The notes beneath the pieces were generated by a model that was not told the origin of the DNA, ran no database searches, and worked only from the letters and a program-made list of their open reading frames with translations. A stretch of DNA of 64,000 nt from Gallionella sp. (GTDB lineage Bacteria; Pseudomonadota; Gammaproteobacteria; Burkholderiales; Gallionellaceae): NCBI GenBank assembly GCA_028710525.1, contig JAQTTY010000007.1, positions 110,262 through 174,261 on the forward strand, read 5' to 3'. Positions within the stretch are counted from its first letter, which is position 1. Every line of letters starts with the position of its first letter. This document shows, piece after piece, positions 34,306 through 43,608 of the stretch. Made by a program: the position numbers and the translations under genes.

Positions 34306-35526
34306 ATGAACCAGCAATCCACTCATACCTTCCTCGGCTCGGCTGCGCTGATACGCATGGCCCACGCGGAACAAGACTTGACCTTGCTTAGCACCCGCCT
34401 GCTGGCGGAGATAGGCGACACCCCCATGATCGAGCATGCTGACGCCATGCTCGACCTATCAACTATCTTGCAGATCAAGGGCGAGCGCGAAGTCGCACTA
34501 TCCCTTCAGGAAGAAGCGCTAAGACTCAAGCAGCTGTACTATCTGGCCGCACCTACCGGCATCCCCCGTATCCGTTTGCTCGCCTTGATGACGCCCGGCG
34601 ACCTGATGACCAACACCCCGCTGGACTTCCTGCTGGAAGATTCAGACATCGCGCTGACCATCCTGTACGTCTCCACTCACCTGCCTTTTCCCGACACGCT
34701 GCCGGAACATGATGTGATGTTCGTAGGCATAGGCGAATCAGATGAGACTCAAGCGCTGTTGCAACTGCTGGATACAGCCTTAGAAGGTTGGCCACGCCCT
34801 ACCATCAATCGCGCCGAACATATCACATGGCTATCACGCGACCGCGCTTTTACACGACTTAGCGGATTGCCTGGCGTGGTGATGCCCGGCACGGCCAGAG
34901 TCACGCGTGCCGCGCTGGACGATGCGCTGCAAGTGCGCCACTCCCTGTCACATCTATTAGCCGATATCGCCTACCCACTCATCATCCGTCCGGTCGGTTC
35001 TCATGCCGGTCATGGCTTAGAAAAGATAGCTGATGAATCTGGGCTGCAGGACTATCTGCAACGCACTGCCGGTGACAACTTCTATATTTCGCGTTACGTG
35101 GATTACCAGGATGCGGATGGACAGTTCCGCAAATATCGCGTGGTCATGATCGCTGGCAAACCTTATGCCGCCCATATGGGCGTCTCTAGTCATTGGATGA
35201 TCCATTACCTGAATGCTGGCATGACTGAGAGCGCCGCAAAACGGGCCGAAGAAGAGCAGTTCATGACCACCTTCGATGAGGGCTTTGCACGTCGTCATGC
35301 AGTTGCGATAGCCGCGATTCAGCTAGCTATGCAGTTGGACTATCTGGTACTAGATTGTGCCGAGACCAAAGAAGGAGAATTGCTGCTGTTCGAAGTCGAC
35401 AACAGTGCAGTCGTCCACACCATGGATTCTGCGGATTTGTTCCCCTATAAGCACCCTCAGATGCGTAAGGTGTTCGATGCCTTCCGTACCCTGCTGGTGC
35501 GCGCCATCGTCAACCCTCAGGAGTGA
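34306..35526 (+). CDS. ATP-grasp ligase-like protein with helical N-terminus
   Basis: 406 residues. The N-terminal ~100 residues are helical and TPR-like (ADAMLDLSTILQIKGEREVALSLQEEALRLKQ). A pre-ATP-grasp domain follows. The ATP-grasp core begins near 225 with YPLIIRPVGSHAGHGLEKI (nucleotide-binding Lys/His loop), continues with 'YISRYVDYQDADGQFRKYRVVMIAGKPYA', and ends with LVLDCAETKEGELLLFEVDNSAVVH, whose Asp/Glu/Asn should bind magnesium. Such enzymes join a carboxylate to an amine or thiol through an acyl phosphate. Related genes of unknown function occur in other betaproteobacteria, as I recall. The neighbouring decarboxylase would produce an amine, a fitting acceptor, but the product is unknown. 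Confidence 0.72.
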   Translation: MNQQSTHTFLGSAALIRMAHAEQDLTLLSTRLLAEIGDTPMIEHADAMLDLSTILQIKGEREVALSLQEEALRLKQLYYLAAPTGIPRIRLLALMTPGDLMTNTPLDFLLEDSDIALTILYVSTHLPFPDTLPEHDVMFVGIGESDETQALLQLLDTALEGWPRPTINRAEHITWLSRDRAFTRLSGLPGVVMPGTARVTRAALDDALQVRHSLSHLLADIAYPLIIRPVGSHAGHGLEKIADESGLQDYLQRTAGDNFYISRYVDYQDADGQFRKYRVVMIAGKPYAAHMGVSSHWMIHYLNAGMTESAAKRAEEEQFMTTFDEGFARRHAVAIAAIQLAMQLDYLVLDCAETKEGELLLFEVDNSAVVHTMDSADLFPYKHPQMRKVFDAFRTLLVRAIVNPQE

Positions 35527-35529
35527 AAC

Positions 35530-37011
35530 ATGCTACGACAGCCACCACTCCCACCTGATACCACAGCCCGACTTTTAGTTGAGGGCGGGGATGGTCGTAT
35601 TACGCTTGATCCACTCACGGGTGTGAACCGCTATGGTTGTCGAGCCACCCCTTACCCCGAGCTTCTATCCTTCTCCTCCGCGACTGCCAGTGTCATCTCT
35701 AGCGAGGCGTACGCAGCAGCAGATTGCTTGCGTGACAAACTACAACAAGAACTGCAGCACGATAATGAGGAAACCGTTTATTCCCGCCAACTGCAAGCGC
35801 TGCGTACAGCGTTACTGGACTTATGCGAACTGCAGGACCAAGTGCAAACCGAGGTGATATTTGCCGCATCCGGCACCGACTTACACCATATCGCCACGCA
35901 AATATCACTGGCGGCAGATAAGTCTGGCCTAACTGTATTGATGGTAGATGAGGAAGAAACCGGTAGTGGCGTGCATGCCAGTATCAGTTATGCCGCCCCT
36001 GACATAGAGATCATTACCATCGCCTTACGTGAGAACGATGGCTCAACCCGCCCATCCTCGCTAATAGATGCAGAGTTCAGCAGTCGAGCATTGCAGGCCC
36101 AGGCGCTGGGCAGGCAAGTGCTATTGATACAAACCGACGTCTCCAAGACCGGCATCATCGCTCCCAGTTATGAATGCACTGCAACTCTGAGCCTAACATT
36201 AGGCGACGGTTTGGATGTATTGATCGATGCTTGCCAGTTCCGTATCTCGACAGCAACGTTGCATGCTTGCCTGCAACGCGGCTACAACGTCGCCGTGACT
36301 GGATCAAAGTTCGTTGGCGGACCGAGCTTCTCAGGTGCATTGATCATCCCCGCTCAGAGCGCCAAACGCATACGAGAACGCTATCTGAACGCAACACCAC
36401 CTATGCCAGCCAGCAGTGCCGGCGACATCTGGCAGGCACGCTATATCGATCCCGGTTCTTGGGGGGTATTGTTACGCTGGGAGGCTGCCTTGTGTGAACT
36501 GCGCGCCTTCCGTCAGCTACCCGCGACAGCAGTATCCGAATTCTTACGACGTTTTTCAGACGCTATCTCGCACAGACTGACAAGTGACAATAGCTTCTCA
36601 CCCGTTGCCGTCCCTGTACTGCAAAGAACTGGATTACACCAAGAACAAAGTTGGGACGAAATCGCCAGTATCTACACCTTCCGAGTACGAGGTGCTGACT
36701 TACGCATCTTGGATGCCAAACGACTCGCTACCCTATATCGCCTACTCCCCAGCTCAGCAATACCTTGCCAACTGGCACAACCGGTGGCGTGCGTTAGCGG
36801 TAAAGATGCTTTGCGCCTATGCCTGAGTGCACATCAGATAGTTGCAGCCTGCCGCAGCGATGCGGATGGCGCACGCATCATTGCCGAGGCACAGCAAGTA
36901 CTAGATCAAGTCGTACTGATGACCAAGCGACAGACAGCGCGTGTTATCACGCATAACCCAGCCCACAAAGAATCGCATCTCGCGCTGCTTAAGCGCGTCT
37001 CGCTCGGATAA
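35530..37011 (+). CDS. PLP-dependent fold-type-I enzyme, class V-like, function unknown
   Basis: 493 residues, not a close match to any enzyme I can name. Residues ~110-125 read 'TEVIFAASGTDLHHIA', a phosphate-cup region like that of aminotransferases. Asp233 in VLIDACQFR should bind the pyridine nitrogen. Lys260 in AVTGSKFVGGPSFSGALIIP, 27 residues later, should be the Schiff-base lysine, as in class V aminotransferases and cysteine desulfurases. The N-terminus has RYGCRATPYPELLSFSSATAS, a substrate-gating-type segment. It begins 3 bases after the ATP-grasp gene, so the two are probably co-translated. Confidence 0.6.
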   Translation: MLRQPPLPPDTTARLLVEGGDGRITLDPLTGVNRYGCRATPYPELLSFSSATASVISSEAYAAADCLRDKLQQELQHDNEETVYSRQLQALRTALLDLCELQDQVQTEVIFAASGTDLHHIATQISLAADKSGLTVLMVDEEETGSGVHASISYAAPDIEIITIALRENDGSTRPSSLIDAEFSSRALQAQALGRQVLLIQTDVSKTGIIAPSYECTATLSLTLGDGLDVLIDACQFRISTATLHACLQRGYNVAVTGSKFVGGPSFSGALIIPAQSAKRIRERYLNATPPMPASSAGDIWQARYIDPGSWGVLLRWEAALCELRAFRQLPATAVSEFLRRFSDAISHRLTSDNSFSPVAVPVLQRTGLHQEQSWDEIASIYTFRVRGADLRILDAKRLATLYRLLPSSAIPCQLAQPVACVSGKDALRLCLSAHQIVAACRSDADGARIIAEAQQVLDQVVLMTKRQTARVITHNPAHKESHLALLKRVSLG

Positions 37012-37052
37012 CGACAAAGCCAAAAACAGGCCATCATTAATACGGAGGAATC

Positions 37053-37922
37053 ATGAACAACCCACTCAGCGCAATCGATCTCAAAGAAGCCGTCAAACAT
37101 CTGGACAGTCTGCCATCCATGCCTGTCATTGCACAAAAGCTGCTGACACTCAATCTTGATAGTGACAACGGCGAGCGTGACCTACTCAAGCTCATCGAAC
37201 AAGACCCACAGATCTCCGCCAAGATCATCGGTTTGTCTAATACCCCATTGTTCGGCGCTTCCAAGCGCGTCACCTCCATACAAGATGCCGCCATCTTGCT
37301 AGGCCTTACCCGCGTCAAATCAGTGACCCTAGGTATCGCCGTGATGACCTCATTGATCAAAAAACCATCCGGCAAACTGGACCTGCAAGCCTTGTGGTCA
37401 CATAGTCTGAACATTTCGCTGGCGCTGCGTGTGCTCTCACAAGCGATGCCACGCAATACTCGCCCGCTGGATGATGAAATCTTCTTGGCCGGATTGCTAC
37501 ACGACATCGGCTATATGGTACTGAATCAAATCGACTCGACACGCAGTGACGAACTTCATACACGCTTTGCTACCGATACCGAACATTCCTGGCAAGAGAT
37601 AGAGCAAGATCTATTGAAAATCACACATGGCGAGTTGGGTGCCGCATTGGCCAAGCATTGGGATTTACCTGACTCTATCGAAGCAGTGATCCGCTATCAC
37701 CACACGCCAGAAGACGAAGCAGCGCTGGTCGGCCAACCCTTGGTGAGCATGGTCCATCTGGCCGAGAAGATACTTCCGGAATATGGCACCCATAAAGGTC
37801 AGCCCCAAACGATTACAGACGAAGAATGGGAATCTTTTGGCATCAACCCTGAGCGCGCCGAAGAACTACTAGAAAAGATCAACGAACAAGTAGAAGCCAG
37901 CAAGGCTGCCAGTGCTTCTTAA
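37053..37922 (+). CDS. HDOD domain protein
   Basis: 289 residues. The HDOD domain (~15-215) opens with LDSLPSMPVIAQKLL and includes 'LLKLIEQDPQISAKIIGLSNTPLFGASKRVTSIQDAAILLGLTRVKSVTLGIAVM'. The degenerate HD site LAGLLHDIGYMVL retains His-Asp, and 'THGELGAALAKHWDLPDSIEAVIRYHHTPEDE' completes it. HDOD proteins are regulatory, usually without phosphodiesterase activity, and are often tied to motility or c-di-GMP signalling. A good ribosome site (GGAGGA) precedes the ATG. A ParA-like gene follows after 71 bases. Confidence 0.88.
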   Translation: MNNPLSAIDLKEAVKHLDSLPSMPVIAQKLLTLNLDSDNGERDLLKLIEQDPQISAKIIGLSNTPLFGASKRVTSIQDAAILLGLTRVKSVTLGIAVMTSLIKKPSGKLDLQALWSHSLNISLALRVLSQAMPRNTRPLDDEIFLAGLLHDIGYMVLNQIDSTRSDELHTRFATDTEHSWQEIEQDLLKITHGELGAALAKHWDLPDSIEAVIRYHHTPEDEAALVGQPLVSMVHLAEKILPEYGTHKGQPQTITDEEWESFGINPERAEELLEKINEQVEASKAASAS

Positions 37923-37993
37923 TTGCATAGCATGGAACGGATAACAACAAATGAAACGCAGTTTGTGAAGGTGCGGGCATGAGGGAGAAATAG

Positions 37994-38761
37994 ATGGCAG
38001 TCATCACTGTATTCAATCAGAAGGGAGGCGTGGGCAAGACCACCACTTGTCTGAACGTGACCGCCGCATTGGATATCGCAGCACAATGCCCCATTGCACT
38101 AGACATGGACCCGCAAGGCCATCTGACTTTGGCCTGCGGCATCAAACAGACCACACCTGAGATGAGCATGGCGGCATTCTTCAAGGACAAGAGGCCCTTG
38201 CAAGAGATGCTGCGCCCTACCCCGCGCGGCTGGCAGATCATCCCTGCCACCTTGGAGCTGGCCAAGATAGATGCGATGTTCGGCAGCAATGCCAAGGCGG
38301 CCACCTTACTCAAACAGGGATTGCGTGAAGAACTGGCGCTGACGGGCGCGCCCATCATGATCGATTGCTGCCCTATGCTGGGTGTACTCACCTTGAACGC
38401 TCTGCTCGCAACCGACCGAGTGTTAATACCGGTATCAGCAGATTTTCTATCTTTGCAGGGCGTACATAGATTAGGTAGCGCACTGGATGTGCTGGAGAAG
38501 AAACTGAACCGCAGCTTCGAGCGCCGCATCTTAGTCACCCGTTTCGATTCACGCCGTAAACTCTCGTATGACATCTACGACAAACTCAAAGACCGTTATG
38601 GTGAACTGGTCTGCAATACTCGTATCGGTGAGACCGTCGCACTGGCTACCAGCCCGATGATGGGACAAGATGTGTTTGCTTATGCCCCCCACAGCCCAGG
38701 TGCCGGCGACTATATAGCGCTGACCAAAGAGTTATTGGAGTCTGGATTCTTCGCCAACTGA
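37994..38761 (+). CDS. ParA-family ATPase (orphan)
   Basis: 255 residues. The deviant Walker A motif KGGVGKTT with an N-terminal lysine (residues ~10-17), Walker A' 'ALDMDPQGHLTLACG', and Walker B-like IMIDCCPMLGVLTLNALLATDRVLIPV are present. No N-terminal DNA-binding extension and no adjacent ParB or FlhF is seen. It therefore looks like an orphan ParA that positions a cellular cargo rather than a chromosome or plasmid partition gene. Cargo unknown; nearby motility genes make a chemotaxis or flagellar role possible. Confidence 0.85.
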   Translation: MAVITVFNQKGGVGKTTTCLNVTAALDIAAQCPIALDMDPQGHLTLACGIKQTTPEMSMAAFFKDKRPLQEMLRPTPRGWQIIPATLELAKIDAMFGSNAKAATLLKQGLREELALTGAPIMIDCCPMLGVLTLNALLATDRVLIPVSADFLSLQGVHRLGSALDVLEKKLNRSFERRILVTRFDSRRKLSYDIYDKLKDRYGELVCNTRIGETVALATSPMMGQDVFAYAPHSPGAGDYIALTKELLESGFFAN

Positions 38762-38796
38762 CCAGAACAAGAACACATGTCGAGTTAGTAGTTCTC

Positions 38797-39567
38797 TCAC
38801 ATTTCCCAGATATAAAGCGTGGAATGATGCAGGTCATCGATCTGTATCGTGCGTTGAGGAGGATGTTCTAGCACCACAAAAGTACTGCTGATAAACAGAC
38901 TGCCGGGACGCATCTCGGCACGTGCCTTAGTCCAAAGTTGCGCCATGGGGACAGGTGACAAATAGGCGAATACCACATCGTACTGTCCCAAATCAGCATC
39001 CCACATACTGCCCCAGCGTACGCTGCAATTCTTTAAACCGGCTAGCTTGATACGCAACCAACTCCACAGACACGGCAATGGCGCCGCTTCGACACCCATA
39101 TATCGTCCGTCAGTTCGCTTGCTAGCCAGATGAGTCAATACGCCACCTAGTCCCGAACCCAGATCGACAAAGCTAAAAACTTGATTGGGCTGCGCTGCAG
39201 GCAATAGCGCTTCTAGGGCGACCCACACCTTGTTACTGGAAAGATAAAGCGGCACTTGAGACCGAAAAGTACTCCAATACACCAACATGAAGATCAGAAA
39301 TGCGATCAGAAATAAAGTGGGAGGCAAATCTAAAGCCAACATCACCACGACTGCAGGCATAAATGCCAGTTGTATCAACCACCACCAACGTGCCTGCCCT
39401 AGCAGATAGCTAAACACCGCCGCTACTAGCCCGCAACACAAGGCTAAGAATAATGGCGTCAAGCGTTGCCCCATCATACTCAGGGTAATAAGCACAAGTG
39501 CGACAGCTGCGATCTGCAACATTAAAGCCTGCACCGCAGGCGGCGATTTTTTGAGCAGAGTGATCAT
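38797..39567 (-). CDS. Membrane-anchored SAM-dependent methyltransferase-like protein
   Basis: 256 residues. About four hydrophobic helices occupy residues 12-105. A class I methyltransferase-like domain follows, with motif I FVDLGSGLGGVLTHLA near 120 and the acidic post-I residue in YMGVEAAPLPCLWSW. 'YDVVFAYLSPVPMAQLWTKARAEMRPGSLFISSTF' fits motifs II-III. It resembles small membrane methyltransferases of unknown substrate. It converges with the ParA gene (35 bases between) and diverges from the two-component pair across 224 bases in which no gene or clear promoter is seen. Confidence 0.75.
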   Translation of the reverse strand: MITLLKKSPPAVQALMLQIAAVALVLITLSMMGQRLTPLFLALCCGLVAAVFSYLLGQARWWWLIQLAFMPAVVVMLALDLPPTLFLIAFLIFMLVYWSTFRSQVPLYLSSNKVWVALEALLPAAQPNQVFSFVDLGSGLGGVLTHLASKRTDGRYMGVEAAPLPCLWSWLRIKLAGLKNCSVRWGSMWDADLGQYDVVFAYLSPVPMAQLWTKARAEMRPGSLFISSTFVVLEHPPQRTIQIDDLHHSTLYIWEM

Positions 39568-39791
39568 GTATTAATTTTGCAATCAAGTGTCCCGCTATAG
39601 TAAGCTGAGGGCTTATCAGTTTGATTCAATGAATTAGTCGGGTTATAGCTAGCAAATAAAAACAAGAAACGTCCTAACGGATACGTATCCGGTCCTTCCA
39701 TAGAGTCAAGTTGGTATATTCACAGTCAGTGCAGCGGTATTCGTACTGTATGATGAAATAATAATTCAAATAACTTGATAGCCAGAGCAAT

Positions 39792-40892
39792 ATGACCGAC
39801 GCGGCCTTATTCCATTCCTTCTTCGACCACCTGCCAGGCATGGCTTTTCAGGTGCAATTAGGCAATGGGGATACGCTGCATTTCAACTATATCAGCCCTG
39901 GCAGTGTCGCCGTGCTCGACATCCCTGCCGCCGATCTTACCCTGCACCCCCATCTGATGCTGAACTGCATCCACCCCGAAGACAAAGAACGCTTTCTTAC
40001 CAGTCTCAGACAGGCGATATTCGATATCTCACCTTGGAACTGGGAAGGCCGCATCGTGCTTGCCAAGAACAAGGAAGTAAAATGGGTGAATTTGCGCGCC
40101 ACCTGCAGGCAAAACACCAATTTGGTCACCATACTCGAAGGCTTTATGGTCAACATCACGCAGAGTAAACAAAATGCGCTAGAGATCATGCATGCCCACC
40201 AACAATTGCGCGAGCTGTCCTCTTACATAGAGGATTTCAAAGAACAGGAGCGCGGCCGCATCGCACGCGAGATCCATGACGATATCGGCGTGCTATTGAC
40301 TGCCGTAAAAATGGACCTGTCTTGGTTGACATTGCAGTTACCACCCGAGAAGCAAGCCCTGCGCGAAAAATCCCGCGAGATGTCACAGCTACTCGATACA
40401 GCAGTCGATACAGTCAATAATCTGATCCATACTCTCCGCCCAGGCGTACTCGACCACTTTGGTATCGCCGCTGCCATAGAGATAGAGGCTAAGGATTTCA
40501 GTAGACGCACCGGTATCACATGCAGGGTTATAGCAACTGAGGACGACTTGGAGCTAAGTAGTGAACATGCCACCAGTCTGTTCCGCACAGTCCAAGAGAT
40601 ATTGAACAACATCATGATGCGCAGCGGAAATCACTCAGTCAGGATCAAACTCCACAAGGAGAATGACTGTGTCACGCTACAGGTCTCGGATGATGGCAAT
40701 GGATACAAAGAAGAAGAACATCTCAAACAACGCGAACTCGGGCTGCGTATCGTAAAATTACGCATCTCACACTTGGGCGGTTGCTCCTATTTCGAATATG
40801 ACACTGACCGCAGCATTATCGTCACAGTCAGTCTGCCTTTGACTGATTGCAGTTGTGAGGACTGCAATAACTTTCAACCAACACTCTTTTGA
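39792..40892 (+). CDS. PAS sensor histidine kinase, NarX/DegS type
   Basis: 366 residues, no membrane helix. An N-terminal PAS domain (~15-125, 'HFNYISPGSVAVLDIPAADL', 'WVNLRATCRQNTNLVTILEGFMVNITQSK') is followed by a short coiled coil and a HisKA_3 domain with phospho-acceptor His162 in RIAREIHDDIGVLLTAVKMDL. The HATPase_c domain includes LQVSDDGNGYKEEEHLKQRELGLRIV. A cytoplasmic sensor of unknown ligand. The downstream response regulator begins 6 bases after the stop, so the two form a pair. Confidence 0.9.
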   Translation: MTDAALFHSFFDHLPGMAFQVQLGNGDTLHFNYISPGSVAVLDIPAADLTLHPHLMLNCIHPEDKERFLTSLRQAIFDISPWNWEGRIVLAKNKEVKWVNLRATCRQNTNLVTILEGFMVNITQSKQNALEIMHAHQQLRELSSYIEDFKEQERGRIAREIHDDIGVLLTAVKMDLSWLTLQLPPEKQALREKSREMSQLLDTAVDTVNNLIHTLRPGVLDHFGIAAAIEIEAKDFSRRTGITCRVIATEDDLELSSEHATSLFRTVQEILNNIMMRSGNHSVRIKLHKENDCVTLQVSDDGNGYKEEEHLKQRELGLRIVKLRISHLGGCSYFEYDTDRSIIVTVSLPLTDCSCEDCNNFQPTLF

Positions 40893-40897
40893 AGCAA

Positions 40898-41551
40898 ATG
40901 GAAATGATCAGCATACTCGTAGTAGATGACCACGCATTGATCCGCAAAGGATTGAAGCAATTGCTAGATGACACCGAGGATATCCGGGTCACTGGCGAGG
41001 CCGAGACTGGCTTACAGGCGCTGCAAATGGCGCACGACAACCGCTATGACCTGATCCTTTTGGACATCGCCCTGCCCGACAAGAACGGTATAGACGTGCT
41101 CAAGCAACTCAAGCAGGAGCAACCTGACATCAAAGTCATCGTGCTCAGCATGTATCCCGAAGACCAATACGGGGTTCGCAGCCTAAAAGCTGGTGCGTCT
41201 GGCTATCTCAATAAACAAAGTGCGCCAGACCAACTCATAGGCGCGATACAACAGGTGATCAGCGGCAAGAAATACATAGGCGAAATCATGGCCGAGCAAT
41301 TGCTCAACAGCATGATAGGGAATTCCGAAGAGCTGATGCACCAAACACTGTCCAACCGCGAGTATCAGACTCTGTGCCTGATCGCCTCGGGCAAGACACT
41401 TACCGAGATTGCCGAGAGCATGACGCTCAGCCCCAAGACTGTAAGCGTATATCGCGCCCGCATGCTGGAAAAGATGGGTTTCAAGAACAATGCTGAAGCC
41501 ATCCATTACGCGATCAGCTATCACCTAGTAGACGCCTCACAAATGAAATAG
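40898..41551 (+). CDS. NarL/FixJ-family response regulator
   Basis: 217 residues from the ATG at 40898 (MEMISILVVDDH); a TTG at 40889 overlapping the kinase stop and an ATG at 40904 are alternatives. The receiver domain has Asp10-Asp11, phospho-acceptor Asp56 (LILLDIALP), and Thr/Ser and Lys switch residues in VLSMYPED and AGASGYLNK. The C-terminal LuxR-type helix-turn-helix reads LSNREYQTLCLIASGKTLTEIA followed by SPKTVSVYRARMLEKMGF. Cognate to the upstream kinase. Targets unknown. Confidence 0.93.
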   Translation: MEMISILVVDDHALIRKGLKQLLDDTEDIRVTGEAETGLQALQMAHDNRYDLILLDIALPDKNGIDVLKQLKQEQPDIKVIVLSMYPEDQYGVRSLKAGASGYLNKQSAPDQLIGAIQQVISGKKYIGEIMAEQLLNSMIGNSEELMHQTLSNREYQTLCLIASGKTLTEIAESMTLSPKTVSVYRARMLEKMGFKNNAEAIHYAISYHLVDASQMK

Positions 41552-41633
41552 CGGCCTAGTCCCCGCTTATTCCAGTCTTTGCGATAGAGCGCTTCACTGA
41601 TAATGACTCATAGACCATACAGGGATACGAGTC

Positions 41634-43442
41634 ATGAGCAGCCCACTTACCAATCCTTCTGAAATAGCACGCGAGACCCTCAAGACGCTAGCACTGCGTA
41701 AGACGCCCCCTACGCCTGACAACTACAGCAAGATTTACGCTGAGATCGGCGGCTTGCCGGTAGAAGAAAATGATGGCGTATTGCTGGTACTTAAAGGTAT
41801 CGCTGACAATCTAGCCCGACAGTCTGGCAAATCCGCGCTAGTAGGAAACAACTTGGGCAAATCTTTATCTAGCAAGGACTGGAAAGGTTATCAGGCCGAA
41901 TTAGAGAAACTGTTACCCGTTAGTAAAGAAGGCCAGATGGTCGCTTCATGGGCAGAACTGATACGCGATCTGTTACGTCAGCTAGAGACTCCGCATAAAG
42001 GCCTGACTATCACGCGCAAGAAGGAAGGCCTAGAAACAGTACTGACCCGATTCGCCGCTAACTCCGATACCCTGTTCGAAAAGCTCAACGGACTGGTGCG
42101 ATCCTGGAGTACGACTACAGCCGCTACTAGCGCCTCAGCCGATGTTACGACTAGTGAGCCAATAGCAGATGCAGCCAAACCATTATCTACACCTGCCGTT
42201 CCCGCCACCTCCCCTATTGCAGTTACCAGTGCAGCATTGCCTGAAAATGGCGATATACACGCACAGTTGCGCGAACTACTGGCTCAGACCTTGGAAAGCA
42301 CGCTTAGCACCCAGCCCGAGTTCGCCGTCGAGGTGAAAGCTATATCGGAACAGATACGCGCTGCGACAAATCATGAACAGATCGTCACGCTGGCCAAACA
42401 GCTGCGTCAGTTCTGGATACGCGTGGAATTGCGCGGCGGTGACAAGGCCAAGATACAAGAAGGTCTGATCCGCCTGTTGCGCCTGCTGGTCGAGAACGTC
42501 GGCGAGTTAGTGGAAAATGAAGAGTGGCTGCACGGCCAGATTACTACGCTGCAAGGCATCGTAGATAATCCCATCGACAAGCATGTCATCGCCGATGCGG
42601 AGCGCAGCCTGCGTGACGCGCTGATCAAACAGAGCATGCTCAAACAGAGCCTGACTGATGCCAAGACCACGCTCAAGAGCCTGATGACTAGTTTCATTGA
42701 TCGACTAGGCGATCTGACAGAGAGCACCGGCGAGTATCACAGCAAGATCGAGGTATACAGCCAAAAGATAGGTAAAGCCGACAACATCACCCAGCTCAGC
42801 CACTTGCTGGACGATATCATGCAGGACACCCGCGTAATACAGGCCAGCGCCCTACGTTCGCATGAAGAGTTGGTCGAAACCCGCAAACGCGTGCAAGAAT
42901 CTGAAGCCAAGATCAAAGAACTTGAACAGGAACTTGAACAAGTCAGCGAAAAGGTCCGCGAGGATCAACTCACCGGCGCACTCAACCGGCGCGGATTGGA
43001 TGAGGCTTATGAACGCGAATCCACCCGTGCACAACGCAACAACGCCCCTATCTGCGTTGCACTACTGGATATAGACAACTTCAAACGCCTCAATGACACC
43101 ATGGGTCATCAGGCCGGCGATCAAGCGCTGATCCACCTCACCGCGGTAATTAAGGAATCCTTGCGTCCCAGCGACGTCGTAGCGCGTTACGGTGGCGAAG
43201 AGTTTGTCATCGTATTGCCCGATACCGGTATAGAGGAAGCTGAACAAACTATTGTCAGACTGCAACGTGAACTGACCAAGAAATTCTTCCTGCACGGCAA
43301 CGATCGCATCCTCGTTACCTTTAGCGCCGGCGTAGCACTGCGCGGCGAGGAAGAAAGCCAAGATGATTTGATAGGCCGAGCCGATCACGCTATGTACAAG
43401 GCCAAACAAGCAGGGAAGAACCAAGTAAAAGTGGCTACATAA
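41634..43442 (+). CDS. Diguanylate cyclase with long helical N-terminus
   Basis: 602 residues, no membrane helix. Residues 1-420 form an all-helical region with Ala/Ser/Thr-rich linker (~160-205) and a coiled coil (~385-445). The GGDEF domain starts with EDQLTGALNRRGLDEAY and has active-site GGEEF at 520-524 with the inhibitory I-site RPSD at 511-514, five residues before it. So it should make c-di-GMP and be product-inhibited. It lies just upstream of the flagellin promoter. The N-terminal part matches no domain I can name, though similar proteins occur in many betaproteobacteria. Confidence 0.9.
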   Translation: MSSPLTNPSEIARETLKTLALRKTPPTPDNYSKIYAEIGGLPVEENDGVLLVLKGIADNLARQSGKSALVGNNLGKSLSSKDWKGYQAELEKLLPVSKEGQMVASWAELIRDLLRQLETPHKGLTITRKKEGLETVLTRFAANSDTLFEKLNGLVRSWSTTTAATSASADVTTSEPIADAAKPLSTPAVPATSPIAVTSAALPENGDIHAQLRELLAQTLESTLSTQPEFAVEVKAISEQIRAATNHEQIVTLAKQLRQFWIRVELRGGDKAKIQEGLIRLLRLLVENVGELVENEEWLHGQITTLQGIVDNPIDKHVIADAERSLRDALIKQSMLKQSLTDAKTTLKSLMTSFIDRLGDLTESTGEYHSKIEVYSQKIGKADNITQLSHLLDDIMQDTRVIQASALRSHEELVETRKRVQESEAKIKELEQELEQVSEKVREDQLTGALNRRGLDEAYERESTRAQRNNAPICVALLDIDNFKRLNDTMGHQAGDQALIHLTAVIKESLRPSDVVARYGGEEFVIVLPDTGIEEAEQTIVRLQRELTKKFFLHGNDRILVTFSAGVALRGEEESQDDLIGRADHAMYKAKQAGKNQVKVAT

Positions 43443-43494
43443 GCTACTTTCTATCTATTCCACAAAATCCAATTAAAAAATATTAAGAAATTTC

Positions 43495-43521
43495 TAAAGT
43501 TTTCCTTCCACAGTCCGATAA
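43495..43521 (+). promoter_or_regulatory. Sigma-28 (FliA) promoter of the flagellin gene
   Basis: TAAAGTTT (43495-43502), 11 bases, then TCCGATAA (43514-43521) matches the FliA consensus TAAAGTTT-N11-GCCGATAA at 15 of 16 positions. It lies 87 bases before the flagellin ATG, which has an AGGAG ribosome site. Confidence 0.92.
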
Positions 43522-43608
43522 CTGGAATAACGGCGGTTGATAAGCAACTCAAAACCAAAGTGAACGACAAACAAGTCGTGTAAACAAACAGTTATTAGGA
43601 GAATTATC

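Noticed and set aside
32839..35526. Decarboxylase plus ATP-grasp as a methanofuran (mfnA/mfnD-type) pathway
   Set aside because: No other methanofuran or tetrahydromethanopterin genes are present, and the ATP-grasp has a different N-terminus; similarity of gene types is not enough.
37994..38761. ParA gene as evidence of a plasmid or integrated partition locus
   Set aside because: No ParB, replication gene or parS-like repeats nearby; surrounding genes are chromosomal, so an orphan positioning ATPase is more likely.
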